Shown here: positions 30,850 through 39,970 of the stretch, in pieces
How positions within the stretch are numbered: the stretch's first letter is position 1
Layout of the letters: every line of letters begins with the position of its first letter
Source: Granulosicoccus sp.
GTDB taxonomy: Bacteria > Pseudomonadota > Gammaproteobacteria > Granulosicoccales > Granulosicoccaceae
Direction of reading: 5' to 3'
Assembly: GCA_020627685.1 (NCBI GenBank)
Contig: JAHDGK010000033.1
Span: 1-57,606 of the forward strand
DNA length: 57,606 nucleotides
The notes under the pieces: generated by a model
The model's input: the letters and a program-made list of their open reading frames with translations, nothing else
What the model was told of the DNA's origin: nothing
The model's database searches: none
Program-made: the position numbers and the translations under genes

Positions 30850-31914
30850 TTAAGACTTCGGAACCCACCCCTGATATTCAGCACTTTCTCTGGCTATTGG
30901 CAATGAGACGGTGCTATCCGTTCTTGATGAGCGGTAAATACCGCTGATAATGTCTAATGACGATCTTGCATCGTTCAGCGTGACCGGCGTAATTCCATGA
31001 TGGGTAAAGGCCTCATACGCCAGTTCAAATTGACGGGCGAATCCTTCTTGGTGCGGTTCATGATTCATGACAACTTCGTCGATAACACTTTGCTTTGCAG
31101 TGTTTCGAGCCTTGAATGTCCACGGTTGTGCACCCGGGTTGTAAGGAGACAAGGAGCTTTGAGCCGTCATATCGCTAAAACATAATCGCAGCCTGGATTC
31201 ATCAGATGCACTTCCCAAGGTCACTGATGAGGTAACAAGCGCTCCACTTTTCATTTTAAATACAACCCCGGCACAGTCTTCTACTTCTATATCATTAACC
31301 CGGGTTGCCAACTGAGCCTGAATGCTGGCAACGGGACCCAGTAGCTGTACTAAGAGATCGTGTGCATGTATGGCATGTCCTACAATGGCTCCGCCTAATT
31401 CTGTTGACCACTTTCCACGCCATGGAACGGCATAGTAATTTTCATCTCTGTTCCAATGAGTTTCTATCGTTGCAACTAATGCAGGGCCGGTAACCCCTCT
31501 GTGCATTAACGTATTCAAAATGGATAGCCCGTTGCCAAATCGATACTGGAAGACAGGCATAACCTGGCACGAAGACAGTTTGCTCGCGGCAATAATTTCA
31601 TCGATATCTGCCAGTGAAGGCACGAGTGGCTTTTCACAGATGACATGCTTTTTGGCATCGAGCGCCTGCAATATCGCATCTTTGTGCATTTGAGGCGGCA
31701 AGCAAATATCGACCAGGTCGACATCCTCACACCCTAACGCGTCATTATACGAAGCTAGGTAATGGCAATTAGCCTGATTTACCAGAGCCGCAGCACGATC
31801 GGCATCCGGGTCTGCGATATAGCAAACACGATATAAATCCGGTAGCGCCAGATACGCTTGCAGGTGCTCAGCGCCAATGCCAGCACCGCATATGGCAACG
31901 TTAATAGGTTTCAT
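30850..31914 (-). CDS. Gfo/Idh/MocA-family oxidoreductase 1
   Basis: This 354-residue NAD(P)-dependent sugar or cyclitol dehydrogenase-like protein has a Rossmann motif ('VAICGAGIGAEHLQAYL'), the EKP motif with catalytic Lys ('HVICEKPLVPSL') and a C-terminal alpha/beta domain with 'GGAIVGHAIHAHDLLVQLLG' (catalytic His). The substrate is probably a sugar derivative. It is 5 bases downstream of a second, different family member, with which it is probably co-transcribed. Confidence 0.88.
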   Translation of the reverse strand: MKPINVAICGAGIGAEHLQAYLALPDLYRVCYIADPDADRAAALVNQANCHYLASYNDALGCEDVDLVDICLPPQMHKDAILQALDAKKHVICEKPLVPSLADIDEIIAASKLSSCQVMPVFQYRFGNGLSILNTLMHRGVTGPALVATIETHWNRDENYYAVPWRGKWSTELGGAIVGHAIHAHDLLVQLLGPVASIQAQLATRVNDIEVEDCAGVVFKMKSGALVTSSVTLGSASDESRLRLCFSDMTAQSSLSPYNPGAQPWTFKARNTAKQSVIDEVVMNHEPHQEGFARQFELAYEAFTHHGITPVTLNDARSSLDIISGIYRSSRTDSTVSLPIARESAEYQGWVPKS

Positions 31915-31919
31915 AGTTT

Positions 31920-33017
31920 TTAAAGCGAATGGTTTATGGTCACTTGAACCTTATGTTCGGCAGATTCTACCAATGCCTCGATCAATCGTTGCGCCTGCAA
32001 TGCATGTTCGATTGTGGCTAAAGGCTCTCGGCTTTCATCGATGGCATCTAAAAAATCAGTGATTAATCGTAAATGCCATTCGTGCGAGAACGCCATAGGA
32101 TCAGCTGAACCGCCACCACTGGAAGCTTCGCCGACAGCCTCTGATGTACCGTCTCGGTATTCAATGGCTAACTCACCACCAAGCAGGGACGCGCTGCCCA
32201 GAGAACCCGATAGTTTGATGCTCTCTAAATCGCCTGGAAACTGTGCAGTGGTTGCGTGCAGAGAGCCCATAGCACCGTTGGCGAAGCGTAACCCTGCGCC
32301 AACAAAATCTTCACTTTCCATGCTGTGTGCAGCTGTTGTTCCAGCAATTGCGGCAACTTCTGTCACCGGCCCGACCAGTTGCAGCATTAAGTCCAAGGTA
32401 TGGATTGCCTGACTGATCAACACGCCACCTCCGTCGCGGCTATAGGATCCACGCAAAGGTTCATCGTAGTAAGACTGCTCCCGCCACCAGGGGACGCACA
32501 CTTGTACTGTGTGTAATTCGCCCAACGCACCCTCGCGTATTCTTTGCCGGAGGCGCACGGCTCCATCACGGAAACGATTTTGGAAAACAACGCCGGTGGT
32601 TATACCTGCATTGCGACAGCTTTCAGTAATGACAGTCGCCTCACGGAGCGTTCTCTCTAACGGTTTTTCCATGAGTATGTGCTTCCCGCTTCTACATAGG
32701 TTTTGCACCCATTCCAACCGGGCATTCGGTGGCGTCAGTAGTAACACTGCACTGATAGCATCATCGTGAAGAATGTCAGATGGATCAGACACCGACGGGA
32801 ATCCATACTGTTCAGTAAATGCTTTTCGGGTATTTTCTGTCCTGCTATAGGCAGCTTTTACGGTTACGCGATGCTGTAATTCCTGCAAGCTTTTAGCATG
32901 AGGCGCAGCCGCCATTCCCAGTCCAATAACGGCTATCGATCTTTGGGGGGAATTTCCCGCTTTTGTCACTGTTAGGTCTCCGGTCAAGGGCTTGTACTTA
33001 GAGAATCTAAACGACAT
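31920..33017 (-). CDS. Gfo/Idh/MocA-family oxidoreductase 2
   Basis: With the ATG at 33017 ('MSFRFSKYKPLTG') this is a 365-residue protein; the open frame extends 13 codons further upstream. It has the Rossmann motif 'IAVIGLGMAAAPHAKSL', EKP motif 'HILMEKPLERTL' and 'GGGVLISQAIHTLDLMLQLVG' with the catalytic His. It differs clearly from the neighbouring family member, so the pair is not a recent duplication. Pairs of this kind often perform oxidation and reduction at different positions of one sugar; that is inference here. Confidence 0.87.
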   Translation of the reverse strand: MSFRFSKYKPLTGDLTVTKAGNSPQRSIAVIGLGMAAAPHAKSLQELQHRVTVKAAYSRTENTRKAFTEQYGFPSVSDPSDILHDDAISAVLLLTPPNARLEWVQNLCRSGKHILMEKPLERTLREATVITESCRNAGITTGVVFQNRFRDGAVRLRQRIREGALGELHTVQVCVPWWREQSYYDEPLRGSYSRDGGGVLISQAIHTLDLMLQLVGPVTEVAAIAGTTAAHSMESEDFVGAGLRFANGAMGSLHATTAQFPGDLESIKLSGSLGSASLLGGELAIEYRDGTSEAVGEASSGGGSADPMAFSHEWHLRLITDFLDAIDESREPLATIEHALQAQRLIEALVESAEHKVQVTINHSL

Positions 33018-33133
33018 CGTATCGCGTCTTGGGTTACTTATCAGACTAATCAGCACACTTATTGAACATTGCTCTGTTGGGCTAAAAATTTTTCCCTGCT
33101 ACTAAATCCTGATTTATCTTAAGGACACAGACA

Positions 33134-34765
33134 ATGCGATACATACCCTTGATGCTGGTATTTCTAGGCGTACCTATCGGTGCCTTTATAGGCGTAACCC
33201 ATGCATTTGCTGGGGGCCTACTGTTTGGCTGTGCCCTGCTCGCATCAACGATAGGCATCTATGATTTACTGCAGAACAAACGCTCGGTTCTGAAAAACTA
33301 CCCGCTTATCGCCCGGTTACGATTCGTTTTCGAACGAATTCGACCCGAAATACGGCAATATTTTTTAGAAAGTGATCATGATGAAGTTCCCTACTCCCGT
33401 GAACAACGAGCGCTTATTTATCGGCGCGCAAAAAATATTGAAGGGCTACGCCCGTTTGGCACACTGAAAAGTGTTCAGCAAGTCGGGCACGAGTGGATCA
33501 ATCATTCGATGGCTCCCAGCCATATCGAAAACGGGGACTTTCGCACGACCATAGGTGCTACAACCTGCAAGCACCCCTACGAGAGCTCCATACTTAACAT
33601 ATCCGGCATGTCCTTCGGAGCTTTGTCCTCCACCGCAATCGAGTCCCTTAATCGCGGCGCAAAGGAAGGCAAATTCGCCCACACCACGGGCGAAGGATCG
33701 ATCTCAAGGTTCCACGAAATTCATGGTGGAGACCTAATTTGGCAAATTGGTAGCGGTTACTTTGGTTGCAGAAACGAACACGGGCAATTCAGCGAAGAAA
33801 AGTTCGCAACTGTCGCGGCAAAACCGCAAGTACGCATGATCGAAATCAAGTTATCTCAAGGCGCTAAGCCGGGCCATGGAGGTATCCTACCCGGATCCAA
33901 AGTAACGCCTGAGATTGCTGAAGCCAGGGGTATTCCCGTTGGTGTTGAATGTGTCAGCCCTTCAACTCACAGTGCATTTTCAACACCGCTTGAGCTGATG
34001 GATTTTATCAGCAAGCTCAGAACACTTTCAGACGGCAAGCCGGTTGGAATAAAGCTCTGTGTGGGACATCCCTGGGAATTCTTTGCGATTGGAAAAGCTA
34101 TGATGGAGACAGGTATTTGGCCTGACTTTATAACCATAGATGGTTCCGAAGGTGGCACAGGAGCGGCACCGGTTGAGTTTGCCGACCACATAGGCGCTCC
34201 CCTTCGTGAAGGTCTCATGTTGGTTCACAACACCCTCATAGGCCTGGGTCTTCGTGACAAAGTAAAAATTATCGCATCCGGGAAATTGGTCAGTGCATTT
34301 GATATAGCACGGGTGCTATCTCTGGGTGCTGATGCCTGCAACATGGCAAGAGGGTTCATGTTTGCGATTGGCTGTATTCAAGCGCAAACCTGCCACACCG
34401 GCAAGTGCCCGACCGGTGTCACCTCACAAGATCCACGCAGGTCTAAAGCACTGGACGTCAACGATAAATATAAGCGCGTCGCCCAGTTCCATGCCAACAC
34501 GATAGAGGCGTTGAAACATACCACCGAAGCGTGCGGATTAACGCATCCAGAACAGTTCACTGCACATCACTTGATGATTCGAATTAACAGCCGAGAAGTT
34601 CGCTCTGCCGCCAGTCAATACGAGTGGCTTGGTGAGAACGATATTATTGACTCAAACACAGAGCATCCAGCATTTATTAAATTCTGGGATATGGCGCGCA
34701 CCGATAGTTTCTCGGCAATGCAACCCTCCAATGTTGTGCCATTGAAACGGGCTGCAAACGGATAG
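33134..34765 (+). CDS. Membrane-anchored FMN-binding glutamate synthase-like protein
   Basis: This 543-residue protein has two hydrophobic segments at the N-terminus ('YIPLMLVFLGVPIGAFIGV', 'FAGGLLFGCALLASTIGIYD'), then a GltS-type FMN barrel ('LNISGMSFGALSSTAIESLN', 'KLSQGAKPGHGGILPG', 'ITIDGSEGGTGAAPVEF'). A 3Fe-4S-type cysteine cluster follows ('CIQAQTCHTGKCPTGV'). It lacks the amidotransferase domain of true glutamate synthase, so the role of this widespread group is unclear; it may be a ferredoxin-linked oxidoreductase at the membrane. An AAGGACA ribosome site precedes the ATG. It is convergent with the aminotransferase gene. Confidence 0.88.
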   Translation: MRYIPLMLVFLGVPIGAFIGVTHAFAGGLLFGCALLASTIGIYDLLQNKRSVLKNYPLIARLRFVFERIRPEIRQYFLESDHDEVPYSREQRALIYRRAKNIEGLRPFGTLKSVQQVGHEWINHSMAPSHIENGDFRTTIGATTCKHPYESSILNISGMSFGALSSTAIESLNRGAKEGKFAHTTGEGSISRFHEIHGGDLIWQIGSGYFGCRNEHGQFSEEKFATVAAKPQVRMIEIKLSQGAKPGHGGILPGSKVTPEIAEARGIPVGVECVSPSTHSAFSTPLELMDFISKLRTLSDGKPVGIKLCVGHPWEFFAIGKAMMETGIWPDFITIDGSEGGTGAAPVEFADHIGAPLREGLMLVHNTLIGLGLRDKVKIIASGKLVSAFDIARVLSLGADACNMARGFMFAIGCIQAQTCHTGKCPTGVTSQDPRRSKALDVNDKYKRVAQFHANTIEALKHTTEACGLTHPEQFTAHHLMIRINSREVRSAASQYEWLGENDIIDSNTEHPAFIKFWDMARTDSFSAMQPSNVVPLKRAANG

Positions 34766-34781
34766 TTTCAGCTCTTTCGCC

Positions 34782-35717
34782 TTAGCTCATCTGCTTGACA
34801 TGCTCTTCGATGAGCTGTTTGTACAAAGCCTGAATTCGGGCGGTTACGGGTCTGTCGCCGTTTCCGATTTTTTTGCCATCAATTTCGGCGACCGGTGTTT
34901 GTGCACCAAACGTCCCTGTGAGAAATGCTTCGTCTGCTGACACGGCATCTACCAGCGAATAGTTTCGTTCAAACACCGGGATACCATCGGCTCTGCAGAC
35001 ATCTATAACCTTTTGTCGGGTGACGCCATTCATGCAATAGTCACCGGTGGATGTCCAAACCTGTCCTTTGCGAACGATAAAGAAATTGCACGCGTTGGTG
35101 GTATTCACAAAGCCATGCGGGTCAAGCATTAATCCTTCATCAGCGCCCGCCTGTTCAGCCTGTAAGCAAGCCAGAACGCAATTCAGTTTTGAATGAGAGT
35201 TGTACTTTGCATCCTGTGACATAGGTAGACCTCGTACCTGAGGCACGGTTGCCAATCGGATACCCTGCCCTTGCAGCCCGGGGGATGGCTTTGAGTGTTC
35301 CATAATGATGACGAAGGTCGGGCCGGTACGCGATAGTGCAGGATGCTGAAACGGTTTGGCTTTAAGACCCCGGGTAACCATTAGCCTGCAATGAACATCG
35401 GTGTGCATGTTGTTCGCTTCAGCTGTCTGCGCAAGTGCGCGGCGAACCCCCTCCCTGTCCATACCAATATCTAAGGACACGGACTTGCAGCTATTGAACA
35501 AACGATCCATGTGCTCCTCAAAAAACGCCCACACGCCGTCGTACAAACGCATGCCTTCCCACATGCCGTCCCCTAACATAAAGCCGCTGTCGTACACCGA
35601 TACCGTAGCCTGGCTTCTCGGCTTCAGCTCACCATTGATGTAGATCAGAATCGACTGATTTCTTTCATCGTCAAGCGCGTCGTGCGTGCTGATTTCCTGG
35701 GATTTTGCAGAAGACAT
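34782..35717 (-). CDS. Class IV aminotransferase (D-amino acid / branched-chain type)
   Basis: This 311-residue PLP enzyme of fold type IV has the PLP-binding Lys in 'KYNSHSKLNCVLACLQA', 'EGLMLDPHGFVNTTNACNFF' and 'GVTRQKVIDVC', plus 'DEAFLTGTFGAQTPVAEIDG' near the end. The wording lies between D-amino-acid transaminase and BCAT, so the substrate is undecided. N-terminal 20 residues are probably disordered. It is divergent from the aldo/keto reductase gene. Confidence 0.88.
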   Translation of the reverse strand: MSSAKSQEISTHDALDDERNQSILIYINGELKPRSQATVSVYDSGFMLGDGMWEGMRLYDGVWAFFEEHMDRLFNSCKSVSLDIGMDREGVRRALAQTAEANNMHTDVHCRLMVTRGLKAKPFQHPALSRTGPTFVIIMEHSKPSPGLQGQGIRLATVPQVRGLPMSQDAKYNSHSKLNCVLACLQAEQAGADEGLMLDPHGFVNTTNACNFFIVRKGQVWTSTGDYCMNGVTRQKVIDVCRADGIPVFERNYSLVDAVSADEAFLTGTFGAQTPVAEIDGKKIGNGDRPVTARIQALYKQLIEEHVKQMS

Positions 35718-35946
35718 AAGAGGTTGCCTGAATTAAGTGTCTATGTTGATGGCGCTTTTTCGTACCGCTGATTTCATTCTACCTAGGTCGTCACCACCCT
35801 GTGAAGCACATTCACACCGTTGCTCATTACTATTGTATTTAGAATCATGCTCTTATCGCTTATAGTAGGTGGTATCCGGGCGGGATAATCAGTGCGGCGT
35901 TCACCGGAAAATCGAGCCCGGCAATCCACAATACAGGACCCCATAC

Positions 35947-36759
35947 GTGTATTTTCAGCGAAAATTCGAACGCGGATTTGGCACCTTCCCACTGAAGGGC
36001 AACGAGCTTTGCCGTGCGTTGGAAACAGCATTGGAGGTTGGTTACAGAGCCATCGATACCGCTCAGTTTTACGACAATGAGCAGGACATAGGAAATACGA
36101 TTTCGAGTTGCAACATACCCAGAGACGAGCTTTTTCTAACCAGCAAAGTGCCGATAGATAAATTCTCCGCCGAGCTATTCCGCCCATCGGTTGAACAAAG
36201 TTTAGAAAAGCTGCAAGTCAATCAACTCGATGTGCTCTTACTGCATTGGCCCCCAGCCGACGGAAATATTGATGCAGCATTAGAACTCCTGCTAGAGGTA
36301 CAGCAAGCAGGCCTTTGTCGTCATATCGGCGTCAGCAATTTCACCGGCGCAATGCTTAAGCGCTGCAAAGCGCTTACAGATAGTCCCATCGTTACAAACC
36401 AGGTTGAATTTCACCCGTTGTTGAATCAGGACAACCTGTTAAAGGCCTCAGCTGAAACGGGTATTCCTCTGGCTTCCTATTGTTCTGTGGCTAGAGGGAA
36501 GGTGTTTGATATCCCCCTTTTGAAAAAGTTAGCGGCAGACTATGACGTTACCGTCGGGCAGATTGTATTACGGTGGATTCTACAAAAAGGCGTCAGTGTC
36601 AACGCGATGTCCACTAACCCTGAAAATATTCGTGCGAACTTCGATATTCTAAGCTTTACGCTATCCGCAGTTGACATCAGCAGAATAGATTCGTTAACAC
36701 ACCAAAACTATCGTATCGTCGATAAACAGTTAGTGCCATGGGCACCTGTCTGGGATTAA
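35947..36759 (+). CDS. Aldo/keto reductase, DkgB-like (2,5-diketo-D-gluconate reductase family)
   Basis: The frame is open from 35869, but alignment with E. coli DkgB places 'GFGTFPLKG' at residue 12, so the GTG at 35947, with an ACAGGA site upstream, is the likely start (270 residues; DkgB has 267). The tetrad is visible: Asp and Tyr in 'YRAIDTAQFYDNEQ', Lys in 'LTSKVP', His in 'LLLHWPP'. The C-terminal NADPH site 'SVNAMSTNPENIRANFD' deviates from the usual 'IPSSTKxxN'. The protein should reduce small ketones or aldehydes, or diketogluconate. It is followed after 2 bases by a lipoprotein gene. Confidence 0.87.
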   Translation: MYFQRKFERGFGTFPLKGNELCRALETALEVGYRAIDTAQFYDNEQDIGNTISSCNIPRDELFLTSKVPIDKFSAELFRPSVEQSLEKLQVNQLDVLLLHWPPADGNIDAALELLLEVQQAGLCRHIGVSNFTGAMLKRCKALTDSPIVTNQVEFHPLLNQDNLLKASAETGIPLASYCSVARGKVFDIPLLKKLAADYDVTVGQIVLRWILQKGVSVNAMSTNPENIRANFDILSFTLSAVDISRIDSLTHQNYRIVDKQLVPWAPVWD

Positions 36760-36761
36760 TT

Positions 36762-37793
36762 ATGTCGAACATTTACAACCGTATTAGGCACATCTTATCC
36801 GGTTCAATAATTTTGCTTGTCATTTCCGGTTGCGCCACGACACAGGACAAACCAACTATCGAGCAACTGGATGCCAAGTTAATATTGGATGAGAACGGCT
36901 GCTATGTCGGAGAGGGATACGATGAAATCGAAGACAGTTGCTATTTCGATTGCACCGAACTCAGTGATGAAGAATGCGACATTCAATACGATTCGTTTTA
37001 CTCAGGACTTGATTCATTCATTGCCGATGACTTCCATGGACACGATGACATCGATACTGATGAAATCGATAGCCGGGAGATTGCTAAGTACGCGGTGAAT
37101 AAGTCCCTCGAATTAAGCGCTATAAACAATCTGGAACCCGCCAACGAAGCAAACTATCGGGAGATCTGGTCGGTAGCCTTGAGCATCTTGCCCAGCGAGT
37201 TCTTAAGTAAGGAGGTCGTCGAATACCATGTAACGACAGACGGTGCAGACAACACCCTCGCCTTTGTCGTACTCAACGATGATGAAGTTGAAAAATGGAA
37301 TTTCGCGATAGACCCGGCCGACTACAGCGACAAAAATAATAAGGACTTCATACACACCATCATTCATGAATTCGCACACATCGCATTTTTAAACGCAACG
37401 CAGGTGGATTTAACCGAATATGAAAGCTGCGAAAACTACTGGATTACTGAAGGCTGTACCTACCCGGAGTCTTACATCAATCAATATTATGATGAATTCT
37501 GGGCTGATATTATTCAAGACAATCCATCAGCTCTAGCCGACGAAGATGCTGAGAACGAAGATGAAGTTTACGAGTTCTATGAAAAGTACCAATCTCACTT
37601 CGTCAGTGACTATGCAGCCACGAACCCCGTTGAAGATGCTGCAGAGGTTTTCGTGCATTTCGTTCTGCGCAGCAAACCGTTAACACCAAAAACGATATCA
37701 GATAAAAAAATTGCCTTTCTTCATCAATTTCCAGAGCTGTTGAAGTTCCGCAATATCATACGAATCAAACTTAAAAAAAGACAACCGCTCTAA
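36762..37793 (+). CDS. Putative HExxH zinc-metallopeptidase lipoprotein
   Basis: Starting at the ATG at 36762 this 343-residue protein has a lipoprotein signal ('IILLVISGC' lipobox) followed by a strongly acidic, cysteine-containing region ('GYDEIEDSCYFDCTELSDEE'). Further on is 'HTIIHEFAHIAFLNATQ', an HExxH zinc site, and 'NPVEDAAEVFVHFVL', whose Glu is a good third ligand as in zinc-binding peptidases with an E-D-x-A-E motif. It is probably an outer-membrane-anchored peptidase facing the periplasm or surface. The gene starts 2 bases after the AKR stop, though a functional link is not obvious. The acidity is unusual. Confidence 0.72.
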   Translation: MSNIYNRIRHILSGSIILLVISGCATTQDKPTIEQLDAKLILDENGCYVGEGYDEIEDSCYFDCTELSDEECDIQYDSFYSGLDSFIADDFHGHDDIDTDEIDSREIAKYAVNKSLELSAINNLEPANEANYREIWSVALSILPSEFLSKEVVEYHVTTDGADNTLAFVVLNDDEVEKWNFAIDPADYSDKNNKDFIHTIIHEFAHIAFLNATQVDLTEYESCENYWITEGCTYPESYINQYYDEFWADIIQDNPSALADEDAENEDEVYEFYEKYQSHFVSDYAATNPVEDAAEVFVHFVLRSKPLTPKTISDKKIAFLHQFPELLKFRNIIRIKLKKRQPL

Positions 37794-37859
37794 GTATTCT
37801 CTTGGCGGTTTGTACCCAGGCACACACCACTCATCTAAACACTTATCCCGACATCTACT

Positions 37860-38630
37860 ATGACTAAATTCTCAGCCAACTTAGGTTTTCTCTGGACAGA
37901 GCTCGATTTACCCAACGCTATTCTCGCTGCAAAATCAGCAGGCTTTCAAGCGGTGGAGTGTCATTTCCCTTATGAGGTAAACACGTCTGACGTTATCGAC
38001 GCGCTGAAAGAGACTGGTCTACCCATGGTTGGATTGAATACACAACGAGGGAATGTGGAAAAAGGAGATAACGGTCTTTCGGCGGTTATTGGCCGGGAGA
38101 ACGAAGCTAGAGAGTACATCGCTCAGGCCGTTGAATATGCGGCGGCTATCAATTGTCAGAATGTGCATGTTATGGCGGGTTTTACCGACCAGGGTGAGGC
38201 ATCTGAAAATACGTTTAGAGAGAATCTTGACTACGCCTGCTCTCTTGCTAAAAAGCACAATGTGCAGATTCTCATCGAACCGTTAAACCACTACGATGCA
38301 CCTAACTATCACTTGAACAACATTGAATCTGCCGTTCGCACCATCAATGCAGTAGACCACGACAATATTAAGGTCATGTTCGACTGCTATCACATTCAGA
38401 TCATGCAAGGTGATTTAGCCCGCCGACTCTCCGACAACCTCTCATCCGTAGGCCACATTCAATTTGCAGCTGTCCCGGACCGGGGTGAGCCGGATCTTGG
38501 CGAAGTTCATTTTCAAAACCTGTTCAAATCAATTGACGATATGGGCTGGAGTGGGTATCTGGGCGCCGAATACAAGCCCAGGAGCGGAGACACCAGCAAG
38601 GGCCTCACGTGGATGCAGGCCTATCGCTAA
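37860..38630 (+). CDS. hyi: Hydroxypyruvate isomerase family TIM-barrel protein
   Basis: This 256-residue xylose-isomerase-like barrel opens 'MTKFSANLGFLWTELDLPNA'. It has 'VHVMAGF', the metal-binding Glu in 'ILIEPLNHYDAPNYHL', His in 'FDCYHIQIMQGDL', 'GHIQFAAVPDRGEPDLGEV' and Glu in 'YLGAEYKPRSG'. This is the Hyi/OtnI family, which isomerises hydroxypyruvate or 2-oxotetronate. No other glyoxylate or tetronate genes are adjacent, so the exact substrate is open. Confidence 0.88.
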   Translation: MTKFSANLGFLWTELDLPNAILAAKSAGFQAVECHFPYEVNTSDVIDALKETGLPMVGLNTQRGNVEKGDNGLSAVIGRENEAREYIAQAVEYAAAINCQNVHVMAGFTDQGEASENTFRENLDYACSLAKKHNVQILIEPLNHYDAPNYHLNNIESAVRTINAVDHDNIKVMFDCYHIQIMQGDLARRLSDNLSSVGHIQFAAVPDRGEPDLGEVHFQNLFKSIDDMGWSGYLGAEYKPRSGDTSKGLTWMQAYR

Positions 38631-38822
38631 AGGAGTAGCTATCGTTAATCTCAAAAGCTCTGCCTCGCCACGTTTTTGACAGATGACTTCACTGAGCCTT
38701 TACGTTCTGTTACTCAATGAATTTTCGTACGATGCTAGCCTTATGGTTTAGTTGACACACACTAAGCTCGTAGTTGATTATGCAACTTCGTGCTCAATTC
38801 AACCAATAGGATACGTTCGTTG

Positions 38823-39323
38823 ATGAATAGAAAATTACCTCTTCTCCTGGTGCCATTACTCATGGCATCCTCAGGAGTCACCATGGCAGACAACGGGCCC
38901 GGCTGCGGCTTAGGTCAGCAAGTTTTCGCAGGGCAATCCGGCTTGGCAGCCCATGTATTGGCCGCCACAACAAACGGCTCATCCAGTAACCAACTATTCG
39001 GCTTGTCGTTTGACAGCCTGGGTTGTAATGGTGAGACCGTTGTAACCGCTGAATTCCAACGCAACGTTTTTGTTGCCACCAACTTCGACAACATCGCTCG
39101 AGATGCGGCTCAAGGTGGCGGCGACCATCTTCAGTCTCTCGCTGAGATAATGCAAATTCAGGAATCGGACACACAGCGATTTTATGACCTGGCTCAGGTT
39201 AACTACGACGAACTGTTCGGCGGTGCAACAACCGACCACCAGTCCTGGTTGGAAACTCTGGACAATACATTGTCTGCAGACCCCACCCTGTCGAAGTACA
39301 GCCTACAAACCAGTGGATCATAG
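38823..39323 (+). CDS. DUF3015 family exported protein, copy 1
   Basis: This 166-residue protein from the ATG at 38823 has a signal peptide ('MNRKLPLLLVPLLMASSGVT'), then 'GPGCGLGQQVF', a central 'SLGCNGETV' cysteine, and 'NIARDAAQGGGDHLQSLAEI', the conserved core of DUF3015. It is followed by a paralogue 13 bases after its stop. The family has no assigned role; it often neighbours DUF4105 genes, as here. Periplasmic location is inferred. Confidence 0.82.
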   Translation: MNRKLPLLLVPLLMASSGVTMADNGPGCGLGQQVFAGQSGLAAHVLAATTNGSSSNQLFGLSFDSLGCNGETVVTAEFQRNVFVATNFDNIARDAAQGGGDHLQSLAEIMQIQESDTQRFYDLAQVNYDELFGGATTDHQSWLETLDNTLSADPTLSKYSLQTSGS

Positions 39324-39336
39324 GGAGATTCGAAAT

Positions 39337-39828
39337 ATGAAGAAGCTAATCGCATGTAGTGCAATGCTACTGGTATCTGCCGCCCCACTCGTACAGGCTC
39401 AAGAAGACGGTGCTGGCTGTGGCCTCGGTGCTGTCGTGATGGAAGGTAAGGAAGGCAAAGGCGCCAACATCGCAGCGGCGCTTTTAAATGGCCTGGTGAT
39501 ACCCAACACGTTTTTTATGACAACTGGTGATGGCCTAATGGGCTGCGATCCAACGCAAACGGTTCAAAATGACGAAGCAACAGAAATTTTTGTTGCCCGC
39601 AATATGGACCAACTATCCTCAGAAGCTGCACAAGGTGGTGGAGACTACTTAAATGTCCTCGCAGACCTCATGGGAATAGCGGACGAAGACCGTGACGCAT
39701 TCAAAAAAGTGACTCAGGATAACTTCGACCAGTTGTTTTTAAATTCTGATGACGCGAAGGGTGTCATCGAAACCATAGAAATCGCTATGCTGAACGATTC
39801 TAGTCTGGCGAAATACGCTATCAACTAA
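39337..39828 (+). CDS. DUF3015 family exported protein, copy 2
   Basis: The ATG at 39337, preceded by an AGGGAG ribosome site, gives 163 residues with a signal peptide ('MKKLIACSAMLLVSAAPLVQ'). 'GAGCGLGAVVM', 'GLMGCDPTQTV' and 'LSSEAAQGGGDYLNVLADLM' match copy 1 block for block, so this is a diverged tandem duplicate. The open frame reaches upstream into copy 1, but that part is out of register with the family. A strong hairpin follows. It probably works with copy 1 and the DUF4105 protein. Confidence 0.84.
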   Translation: MKKLIACSAMLLVSAAPLVQAQEDGAGCGLGAVVMEGKEGKGANIAAALLNGLVIPNTFFMTTGDGLMGCDPTQTVQNDEATEIFVARNMDQLSSEAAQGGGDYLNVLADLMGIADEDRDAFKKVTQDNFDQLFLNSDDAKGVIETIEIAMLNDSSLAKYAIN

Positions 39829-39846
39829 GTCGTAAAGTAAACCGAC

Positions 39847-39878
39847 CGGACAGCCCTTCAATTTTGAAGGGCTGTCCG
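39847..39878 (+). terminator. Long perfect hairpin after the DUF3015 pair
   Basis: CGGACAGCCCTTC and GAAGGGCTGTCCG pair perfectly over 13 bases, with AATTTT between, 18 bases after the stop codon. There is no U-tract, but an A-rich stretch follows. It separates the DUF3015 genes from the DUF4105 gene and may cause partial termination or protect mRNA. Confidence 0.6.
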
Positions 39879-39970
39879 TGTGAAACAAAAAATCTGTACT
39901 CTATCCGTAAAAAGCAATGCACACGGCGGCAGCTTTCACTTAATAACTTAACTACAAAGCCGTCTAGAGC

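Noticed and set aside
32014-32412. 132-codon plus-strand frame inside the second Gfo/Idh/MocA gene
   Set aside because: Antisense shadow of a well-supported gene; Ser/Pro-rich text typical of opposite-strand reading.
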